A DNA stretch of 64,000 nucleotides. Origin: Aricia agestis (lineage: Eukaryota; Arthropoda; Insecta; Lepidoptera; Lycaenidae). The notes under the pieces are model-generated. The model was given only the letters and a program-made list of their open reading frames with translations. It did not search any database and had not been told where the DNA came from. Position 1 is the first letter of the stretch. The number at the start of each line of letters is the position of its first letter. The stretch lies in NCBI RefSeq assembly GCF_905147365.1, contig NC_056422.1, forward strand, positions 7,256,501 through 7,320,500, in the 5' to 3' direction. Position numbers and translations under genes: made by a program. Positions 45,897 to 57,800 of this stretch are shown piece after piece.

Positions 45897-48800
45897 TTAC
45901 AGTTTAGACTCAGTAAGCCAGTTGAAAGTCTGCGGCTTGCGGTTGGCCTGTGGGCTGATGAGTATATTGATGATGCTGGGCCGGTCGGTAACTGCTAGGC
46001 TGGCCTTGACCGCGGCCTGGATTTCGTCCACCGTGCGACAGAGATGGCCTGAGGCGCCGAATAGCTCCATCATCTTCTCATATCGCACTTCAGTGGAGAG
46101 GGATGTGGGGGGAGAGCTGGAATCGCAAAATTGGGAGTTAGTGTACTAGTATTAACACAGAAGTAAGCTAAGGAGGAACAATTTCCAGTTATGTATTCGC
46201 ATCTAATAAAAAAAAAAATGATAGTTTATACGACACATGGTGGTGTGAAGCGTCCATAGATATTATTATTAGGCCGAAAATACGCGGCCAAAGTTCGGCA
46301 TGATTACGCCTGAAATGTGCTACGCATACGCTATAACACGAAGTAATTTCGGCGTGGTGTGTCATCAGTAATTTAAAACGTAGGTACATACGTAACGCGT
46401 ATTTTCGGCCTAGTGTGTTTACACACCTAAGAATGCCCTACAAGCTATAAAAACGGCAAAGTCGACAGGCGACAAACATACATGTCACCTCTCCTGCCTT
46501 CATAATAAAGTGGGAGAGCCATGCTTTTGCACGAATGGGCCGGCTCGACCGGAGAAATACCACGGGCTCACAGAAAACCGGCGTGAAACAGCGCCTGCGC
46601 TGTGTTTCGCCGAGTGAGTGAGTTTACCGGAGGCCCAATCCCCTACCCTTTTCCCTTCCCTCCCTTCCCCTATTTCCTTCCCTACTCTCCTCTATTCCTT
46701 TCCCTAGCCTCCCCTATTGCCCTATTCCCTCTTAAAAGGCCGGCAACGCACCTGCAGCTCTTCTGATGCCGCGAGTGTCTATGGGCGACGGAAGTTGCTT
46801 TCCATCAGGTGACCCGTTTGCTCGTTTGCCCCCTTATTTCATAATTTTTTTATCATATTCACCATGTAGCCGGATCCCCGGCTTCGCGCAGACTGGCCAT
46901 GGTTTCGGCGTCTAAACCGTTGTATATACCGTTGTTGTTAACTATAATGATGATCACTGGTAGATTGTAACGGAACATCGTCTCGATCTCCATGCCTGAA
47001 ATATATAAAAAAATTCATATTTTATGTAATTACCAATTAGAGAAAAGTAGAGAATTAGAACAACGAAGTAATACTAAAACGTGTGGCCGTACAAATAGCG
47101 CCACAGTCCTGCATCGCGCTATTGAAGTTTTAAGTGCGTCGGCATCTACACTACACACATTACAGCTGAAAATGGTGGGGTCGACCTGACCGATTATACT
47201 ATATCATCATATCTCGCTTGGTCGGAAGTCGCTTTATGGTCGCCACGTGCATGTTCCCACAAATGTATGGGATTTAGGCTGCCTTTCCACCAGAGCTGAG
47301 CGGAGCTGTATTGCGAGGAATGTGTTTTTGAAAACCAATAGAATCGCTTCATTTACATGACTTTGTCATTACATCGCTCAGCGCGGCGATGCTATTGGTT
47401 TTCAAAAACACATTCCTCGCAACACAGCTCCGCTCAGCTCTGGTGGAAACGTAGCGTTAGCATGAGCACCGCATGACAGGAAAAACGTCTATGAAATGAT
47501 AGGACGCGGCACAGTGTGATAAAAACCTCGATTTTGTTTCACAACGTTTTTCTTTCAAAATACTATAGTTGATAGCTATATAAACATTAGAGTAAAACTC
47601 CGAGATCGATATTCTTTGTAGTTATTTTTTTAAAGAGTGTCAAAGTTGGCGTTTTTCCGGGTCAAAAATTTGCATAAAAATTAATTTAAAAAAAACTAAT
47701 CAAGTAACATTAATTTTGTATATACCAATTGAACAAGCACTTAATACTTTACTTTTTCTCCGAATTTGGTTAACCTACTGTGATCAAGTAGGCAGATATT
47801 TATTTATTTAGTAATTTTAGTTTTTTATTTGTTATTTCGCGATTAGATCGAATTAGAAAAAGTTTTAAGCATGAAATGATAGTGTGAGTAATCCTTTATC
47901 AATGTTATCAAAAATCACACTCTAATAACCTCTGTGTCAGAAGTAATATCCAATTCAATTTTTTTTTATAAAAATTCGGATTTTTTTATACCTAGGGTTG
48001 TCACTAAAGTTGATATTTTATTTTCCCCGACTACATCAGAAGGTGATTACTGATTAGATACTGTTTGAGCATATAAAATCATTAATTTACGTCATATTTT
48101 TTCACTTTTTAGATTTTTTATTATTAGACCTTCCTAAACGTGATCCTGATATTTTTTGTATAGGATATCGATTGCGAATTTGCGTATCAACCGGATAAAT
48201 CAAACAAGAGACCTTTAGTGACAACCTTAGGTACAAAAAATCCGAATTTTTATTAAAAAAAAATTAAATACGATATAACTTCTGACACAGAGGTTATTAG
48301 AGTGTGATTTTTGATAACATTGATAAAGGATTACTCACACTATCATTTCATGCTTAAAACTTTTTCTAATTCGATCTAATCGCGACATTTAAAATAAAAA
48401 ACTAAAATTACTAAATAAATAAATATCTCCCTACTTGATCACAGTAGGTTAACCAAATTCGGAGAAAAAGTAAAGTATTAAGTGCTTGTTCAATTGGTAT
48501 ATACAAAATTAATGTTACTTGATTAGTTTTTTTTTAATTAATTTTTATGCAAATTTTTGACCCGGAAAAACGCCAACTTTGACACTGTTTAAAAAAATAA
48601 CTACAAAGAATATCGATCTCGGAGTTTTACTCTAATGTTTATATAGCTATCAACTATAGTATTTTGAAAGAAAAACGCGGTGAAACAAAATCGAGGTTTT
48701 TATCACACTGTGCGCGGGCATCTTTCATGCTGACCATATCCGCGCACAGACGATGACACATGCATGTCACATGACAGGAAAAGGGCCCTAATACGGGCCT

Positions 48801-51800
48801 TGATAAGTTCTTACCTGAGAATCCAAACGCGGAGTCGCCCTCAACACAGATAACGCGTTTGCCGGGCGCGTGGTCGCGGCACCATAATGCCGCCGCCACC
48901 GCGAAACCGGGACCCACCTTAAAATGAATTATATAAAACTATATAAAACTGCTTAATTTGATAGATGTACTACATCACTACTGTATACAACATGCCAAAA
49001 ACCTAAAATGTGTTTTAGCAAAAAAGTAAGTACGGACACACACAACTTATAATAATTATTATGTCTATTGTCCTATGATTTAATGACAGTAAATTGTAAC
49101 GACTTATGATGATACTTTGATACCCGTGAAGTGGCACGGGACCGGAGCCGCACAATTTTTACCGTTATTAATCCTTAATTAAACTTTTAATCGTTAAATT
49201 TTTAATCCGAAGAAATGTATGGTTTACGACGACCTTTGTTAAGGACAACATGTAATATAAAATATTCCTATGAATAAGGTATGCTACATACCCCCATAGT
49301 CCCAAAAGTGCCCGCGTCCAGTCTATGCCTAGGCAGGTTGTTGCTCAGCATGCCGCGGCCGATGTCCATGGTATTGGCGCCTTCACTCACGATAATACTG
49401 TCGGCGGGAATGTTAGCTTGGACAGTCTTGAACACCGCGTAGTAGTTTAGCGGGAGTGATGTGTCGTTCGCTTGCGACTGAAAAATAATTTTTCAGTATA
49501 ATAAATATAAGTTGGTTGTTGATAGACGAAGTTTAAAAGAAGATGGAGAATGGATTAAAAAGATCAATCTAGATTTTTGGACTACAGCTACACAAGGATG
49601 TTTAAGGTGACGCCGCGTTAAAGTAAAAAACCGTGTTGGATATGTTTTAGATTGCTTGTCTTCTATGAGAGGCCGGGCCTTCAATTTTCGGCATTTCAAA
49701 ATGATTTAACATCACGCGGGCCACAAATAAAGTCCCGCGGCGGGCCACATGCGGCCCGCGGGCCGAGGTTTGGGGATAGCTGCTTTAACCAATCTATGTA
49801 CAAATTTTGGAAGCTTCACTCAAGCTTCAATCACTCTCCTCTGTTGGAGGAAGGAGGATAGGAATCCCTTTTTTTCCAGAGGTATTTGTGATTAATTAAT
49901 CTGTTATAAAAGTTGACCAAAATTCAAAGACAAAGACATGATGAATACTGACAATGAACTATCATTTCTTAGCTTTAGTCATTGCTGAGAAAAGTCGATA
50001 TCGCCGCGCTACAACCAAATTATCAAGGCGTCGCTATAAGCGCGCGCATGACGAAATTAGATTTACCGCCACCATTTTTGCGTTATGTCACTTACAGCAG
50101 CTGTATCTGAAGTGACATATTATCACATAGGTAATAATTATTCACACCCTCATGAAAACACCATCAAAGTATCATTTTGCATATCGGCTGTGACCAAGCT
50201 GTGGCAAAATTACTCTATTACATGGTTCGTTTTGGGCGTGGCAAAAATTGACTAATTAAAGTGTGACTTAGATACATAATATTATGCTTCACAGTCTTCA
50301 CACTCACATCTTCTAGATTATGATTAATAATCATAATCCATATTAAAATTATAAACGCGAAAGTGTGTCTGGCTGTTACCTCTTCACGCCTAAACCGCTG
50401 AACCGAATTTGCTCTTTGGTATGGAGATAATTTGTGTCCCCGGAAAGGACATAGGATACTTTTTATCCCAGAAAATGTACGGTTCTCTCGCCACAAACAA
50501 ATTTTAGCGGAACTGATTGCGGGGGTCACCTAATTACAGAAATTATTCTTATTGTTGTTACATGATTATCATTTGCTGCAACAAATGATTAAATCAACTA
50601 CCTCAACAAACTCCGTATTCTTCTTCTGCTTCTCCTTCAACCCCTTCCACCAGGCATTGTTAGTTGACACGGCGAACTTCTTCTGCGCCAGTCTGTCAGT
50701 CAGAGCTTCTACAAACGGTTTGATGTCAGAGTGTACCGCCACCTCGGATTTCACACTGTTGTGGAATTCCTCGGGTGATATGTCCACCTGAAATTTTATA
50801 TAGGCTTGTTCTATAATATTATAATATTGATTTTAATAATATTATTTAAACTTTAAGATAAAGTCCACATGCGGAACACGCTAGAAATCTTCACTAAATT
50901 CTCGCAAACAAAATATAACGCGTTATTATTCGGTAAAAAAGTTTTGAAAAAGAAATGATTCCTATAAGTTCCTATGAATCGCTTTTACATACGAAGATTT
51001 TTTAAGTATGGCAAACATTTTAACCTGCATATAATTATGTAGATCATATTTTCATTTTTCAAACCTAGTATTATTTGTCTTTCAATCTTGATTACATTTA
51101 TAATATTAGCCTATCTGTCTGTCTGTTACCTCATCACGTTTAAACTGCACATATTTCTAGTATTTACATACAAACAAACATTACCTGTACAATCTTAACA
51201 TCGGGCGCGAACCGGGGCGGCTGACCGAAGTGTAACATCCAGTTGAGTCGCGCGCCCAACAACACCACCACATCCGCCTTCAGTAGCGCTTGAGTACGAG
51301 CCGTCGACACGCAGTATTCACTGCTGTCCGGCACTACGCCTTTACCTGAAATGTATAATGTGAAAATATAGAGCCGAACATTATATTACCGTAACTATTT
51401 TGATGGCTATAATCACAGTAGGGTCGTTCTGTTGTTTCCTTGATAAGAAACGGAGACATAAGTTAATGCAAGACTTTTTAGGGTCAATTTATAATAGCGC
51501 AGAGTCGAAGCGCGTCGAAGCGTCAAATTCGCAACGAATCGAACGATGACGCGTAGATTCGCTTGTGTGCGCTTGGATGCGCGCGCACCAAAAAGCGGTG
51601 GTCAAGCGAATTCGCGAAAGTGCGCGCGGACGCGCGCGCCTTTTTAGATTCTCAGAAGTAATATGTGCGTTAACGCTTTGGAGTTAAGGTTGAACTTGTT
51701 ATGTTCAGTTTTAATAATTCGCTTCGATGCGCTTCGACTCTGCGCTAGTATAAATTAACCCTTAGCGTATTCTTTTGCATAAATAAGTTATTGGAAATCA

Positions 51801-54800
51801 CGCTTATTTTTGCATGTTTTAGGGAGCTAGTAAGAACATGATCTTCTTACTAGATCCCCGAATCGAGGAATAAGCGATTTTACACCAAACACCATCGAAT
51901 TACGGATTAGATTGCGATACTAATATTATTTAAATGTGAAAGTGTCTGTCTGTTACCTCGTAATGTCCAAACCGCTGAACCGATTTCGCTGTTTGTTATG
52001 GAGATAAAGTGAGTCCCAGGAAAGGATAAATGATACTTTTTATCCCATAAAAATGTATGGTTCCCGCGCGATAAACGAATTTTGGCGCAATGGAGTTGCG
52101 GGCGTCATCTAGTAAAAGATATTTTGTGGAACATGGGAACCGTATATTTTGCTACCAAACTACATACCCATAGGCGTCGGCAAGAAAGGCACACGGGTGT
52201 TGTCAACCAGTTTTCTTATCGCGTCCTCGGCGTGGCCGTATGCTGCCCCCTTGCCGACTATGATCAGGGGTCGCTCGGCCTTAGCCAGAAGTTCCGCGGC
52301 CCTGTCCACTAGGGCCGGGTTGGGGTAGGCCAGCGATGGCGGCCCAGCGTTGTAGAAGTCCAGTGGCACTTTGTCTTCGTCTACTTCGCCCTGAAAAAAA
52401 AACAGAATGTTAGCGCCATCTATCCGCAATCTAGTGAGTTCTGCAATCTGAAGTATGCGTAAGCAATTAGCAATCAATGAGGGTGTTTGATATTCTGTTT
52501 GCCACCAGGTGCCACTATGTAGCATATCGTGCATAAAGTTATTATACCTAGCGGAATAGAGAAACGAAAGCCTGAGCAAGTGAGATGTCACTATCAGTAA
52601 CACTGCGTGGTAAAAAGAGACGTCTGACACATGACAGCAGCACTCCACTCTTTTTTTGACGTCCAGTCGGAACGTGCCGCACGTTGACAATTTAATGTCA
52701 TAGAAATCATGTTCAACCATGCTTGTGTAAGTGTATACCGTATACGTACACATACATATTTTTATACACAGATGAAACCAATTTCGGTTTCGTTTGACAG
52801 CTCGAGATTGTTGCTCTATTCCGTTAGGTATATTAACTTTATGCTATCGTGTTACATAAGATATTATAAGTTTATGCAAACTAGAGATCGCCCAATGGTC
52901 GAAATTCGACCTTAGTTTCAACGACATTAGGAGTTAGGACTAAAATATTCTGCATATTCAGCTGATCTCAGACTGGCCGTGTAAGCATTGTCTAATAATA
53001 TCTAAGATTCAATAAAAAAACTATAATCCATTTTCAATTTGTCACCTTGTTGTCAACAGACTTCAACCATAAATAAAAGAGTATTATTCGGATGTATAGG
53101 CTTATCACTCAAAAATCTGTCATTTTTCCTAGTGTGTGTGTTGTTGTGTGTGTAATGTTTTATTTGTTAAAAAAATGTATGATAAAAGCATAATTTCATT
53201 TAAATAATATTAGCTCGATGCACTCCTTCACCATATAAATAATAACTGTGCAAAATTTCATTTATTAATATTCATTTTTCGTCAAAAGGGATATAAAGTT
53301 TTTGTCTCACGTATTAATATATAGATAAGCATATTATCGTGACACATGGCTGCTATATCGTGACATATGACAGCAGTTTGACACGATAGACCCTACATAG
53401 CACCTGGTGGCAAATCAAAAACCCTAATTTAACTTCCTTCCCTAAGCTCTCATAAAAACCAATTTTTTAATTTTAATCATACGACTATCAAACATTGCAT
53501 AACAATGTTTTGTTCCTTTTCAGACCATAATAATTAAGACAACTTGCGACAGTGCTGAAGGTTATTACTGTTAATTATTATGTTAATAACACATAATATT
53601 TCGTTTCTAATTTGGTCATAAATGTCGTAATCATCCGGCGTATCATTTCAGTCAGCATAATGAAAATAAAGTTTGTCCATGCTATACTCAGTTTTAATAT
53701 TTTGTAGTATGTGAATTTTCAGGTCGGTAAGGACCATGCCGCACCGCAGTGCGGCAGCGGTACGGCGCCTGACCGGTGCCGCTCCGGTGTCCTACATATA
53801 AAAATGGATGGTATGGCACACGGCGTGTCCGATGCCGCTCTGGCGCTGCACCGCACTCGCACCTGAATCGAGATGAGGCAGGGACGCGGGGAGCTCGAGT
53901 CCGTCGCTGCTACAGTACTGCAAAAACGTTGCGGTGCCGCACTCACCGTGTGGCCGGTAGTCCGGTGAGGCGGACACCGGAGCGGTGCCGTAAGTAGTAC
54001 ATTTCTACAAGAATCATTTGACACTTAGGACTAGGGGGAAGTAGACAGGAGGGCGTGAAGGAAAATGGTGCTCACTGCTCAGTTAACAATGACGGCAGTG
54101 AGGGTTGAATATATTCTGTCTGTGTCAACATGACAAGATGGCGGCGGACGCGGAAGTCTTTGCATTTTATGCCAAATTCCAAAAAAATCTTGTAGCAAAT
54201 ATACCCATTGACCTCCATTATACAAGTACGCTGGACTTATGATCTTATGATACCCTTTGAAATGACAGCTAAACGTAAAAATGACGTTTGAAAGTCGCCA
54301 TATTGGCGCTGATAGCAGTAGTGAGAGTACTTGGAACTAATACTTGTTATGACAACCAATAATGATTAAGCGGCCATTTGCAAGTAACGTCAGATTTATT
54401 TCTCTTCCCCCGCATTGGGGGCGCTGATTCCGCTTCAAATAGGCACTTAAGAATTTAATTCCAATAAGGTTTTTAGAGTTTTAGAGGAGTTCATGTACCT
54501 ACTCAGTGATGTTGTTATGAGTTAAAATGTCTTGACTCTTGACGTTAGCCAATCAAAAGCACTAGTGAACAGATAAACTTCAGTCGAAATACTCACAGTG
54601 AGCAGCGTAGCGGGCAGGTCGAGGTATGCGGCGCCCGGTCGGCCGGCGGACGCGTACCGCACCGCCTTCTCCACGTGCAGCGGTATGAGGCGCGGGGAGG
54701 GCGGCCGAGCGGCGTACTTGCAGTACAGACGGGACGATTCCACCTGGAGTTGGAGTTTTTTTTTAATATGGGAATAAAGAAGCAAAGAAATGGCAAGGTT

Positions 54801-57800
54801 GTGCTGAAATATTAATTTTTAAGGGAAACAAAGAGGCCAGGCCAAAACTGCTCCGCGGCAGGGCAGGCAGGGCGGGCTGAACGGATACGAAAATAGCCGA
54901 AGTTTAAATTAAGAAAATAAACTACTTATTGCACTAGTACTATGTCTACGTGCTTCGGCTATTTCCGTTCCAAATGCCGAAAACGCTATTAGTTTTGTTA
55001 GTGCAAGTTCAAATATGTATTTTCCTTAACGTGTAAAGTCAAAATACAACCCAGAAATTTGTTTCCATAGACAGTAGGTAGGACGATAATATTATATTAA
55101 GTAAGCAAAATATACCTTTTATTCTTATAGATTATAGAATACATAGTTATTTTACCTGTAGCCATTCCTGGAATCCACCAATACCCTCATGGTCTTCAGG
55201 ACAGGATCCAGCCAGCATCAGCAGCGGCCAGCAGTTGACCTGTGCATTGGCCATACCTCCAATGCAATGTAATAACCCTGGACCAGATACGGCAAGACAT
55301 ACCCCGGGTTTTCCTAAAAAATAATAATATAATATGTGATTAAGCTTAGGTATAAACATCAATGCAAGAAGCTATATGCTGAAATCTTAAGGAAGTTAAA
55401 GTTTATAGACTAGGAACTATTTAAGAGGAATTCCTAGACAGATGGCGGTCCTACATAACTCGGTTAGGTTATGTCAGCCAAGATGACAGATCACGATTAA
55501 CATGACTTGGTACATGGCCTTAACATAGCTCAACCAAATAACGTAGGTCCATTTGCCAATGAATCGGTTTCTCTGATGGTATTATCACTACAAACTTGAA
55601 GACCTTGTTCTACAAATTCCACATATCCCCAAACAAGGCATCAATGTGTTATTTGCAGGTAAAATGTTGAAGAGTTTTGAATAAATTTATTAAGCTAAGG
55701 TCTGACTTGTAAAAGGTTGTATAATATTGTAGTTACGTCGATAAAGCCTTGTCGCCGGATAGAGAAATTCGACTTTAAGGTGAACGCACACTTATCGGAG
55801 CAGAAAGAATGGAACGAGCCGAAAGAAATGAATTTTAGAATTTTTTATATGAAATCCTATGAAACCTCGCACATTTGCCCGCGTCGAATCGGTCGAATCT
55901 GGCAGAATTCCTAGACGAACTTGGATGACGTCACCGGATTCGGTTCGGGCGATGCGGTCGAATCGGCCGATGCGCTTATATTTTGACAGTTAAGTACGCC
56001 TGTGCTGTTTCTTCCATTAGCAAAGCACTCACAATAAGAACCCTGTCAAGCTCCATCATAATTCACGTTATTACAGTGCAACAGGTCTAAAGGAAATAAA
56101 AACGATTCTTTCGGCGCGGTCGATTCTTTCGATTCGGTCGATGCTTTCAGCGCGGATAGGTATGCGAGGCCTTGTGGAATTCGATTCGTTCGGTTCGGCT
56201 AAGTGTGCGTTCACCTTGAGAATGAACTATAGCTGCCTGTCCCTCTCACACACACGCTCGAAAATATTGTTATCTTGTTGTTATTATATTTTTATGAGTG
56301 TAGACCACTTTATTTCCGCCGCCGCATGTACGAAATCAGCCGCCCCTCGACGATGCTACCCCTAGGCCGCGGCCTATACGGCCTATATATTATATAGTAT
56401 ATGTCGCAGAGAAATGAGGATAGGTGAACGCACACATACGAAAGAATGGAACGAGCCGAAAGAAACGAATTTTAGAATTTTTTATATGAAATCCTAATGA
56501 AATCCTATGAAACCTCGCACATTTGCCCGCGTCGAATCGATCGAATCTGGCAGGACCCCAGTAAGGCCTTCTGGAAATTCGATTCGTTCGGTTCGGCTAA
56601 AGGTGAACGCACACTTATCGTAGCTGAAAGAACGGTACGAGCCGAAAGAAGCGAATTTTAGAATTCTTTATATGAAATCCTATGAAACCTCGCACATTTG
56701 CCCGCGTCGAATCAATCGAATCTGGCAGGACCCTAGTAAGGCCTTCTGGGAAGGGAAGGGATATCACAAAATCTCGGTAGATGTCGAATATTCTTGTATA
56801 CGTCTTATATCCAGAGCTGGTTACAAGATACTAATACTTTCGTCATGTAAAGATGAGTCAAAGGGACAATTTCTCTATATCCTGCGACTGGACTTTTATC
56901 TTTACTTTATCGTAAATTTATGTGATGATAGACTTCTAAAACGAATATAAAACATGCCCTAAGTAGCAGCAAAGAAGGATAATTAAGATACATATTGTAT
57001 TACAAAAAAGGTTATTAAAATTTCTCATGATATGTTAATTAAAATTTCAAGGGTGTTTTGATTGTGTTTCACCTTGAACCATACCTAACAAAAATATTTT
57101 TTCCGTTTTGAAGTCTATTTGCGAAATTTAAACATAGTACAAAGTACATGATAATTTTATGTCATGCTTGCAATATAGCAAATGTATTTTTTTAAATTAA
57201 AAGTAAGTTTAAAAAATAATGAAATAATTCAACTCTGCGTTCATAATAGTTTGGTCTTTAAATTAATTTTCTTTATGTTGCTTATACTTAATTCTATTTT
57301 TATTTTGAAACTACTCTATTATTTTTATTTAAAGTATGCAATAGCATGGTCAAACCATAACATTATAATGAAATCAAATCATCATATATTTTAATCATAA
57401 TCTCTCCGTATAGTGTGGGTACAAAAAATTTTACATTATTGGCAATGTTATCAGAGCAGATAAACCAAACCCCCTTATAGTGTGATAAGATTATAGCCAT
57501 CAGTATTATCATTAGTCATTTTACATAATACTATATCTTTAAAGAGGATTACTAGTACTCAACCAAGCTCAGAAGATGACTGTCAAATGTGTTGGCTTAG
57601 CTCTTATTCGTTCCGCTAGGTCATTATAAGTCTACCAGAATCTGAAGGCAAATTTTGATGGCAGATTTTCAAAAAATATCCTTGATAATAGGATAAATTT
57701 TTATATTTGCATGTTTCACATACAGAATCAGCCGCTGTAAGGTAAAAAAGGGATCAAAATGTTTTATTCCAATTACCCTGTTATTGCTAGAGTCAATTTA

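Noticed and set aside
53719..54024. Three overlapping open frames on both strands
   Set aside because: They are all in a GC-rich inverted repeat with few stop codons by composition.
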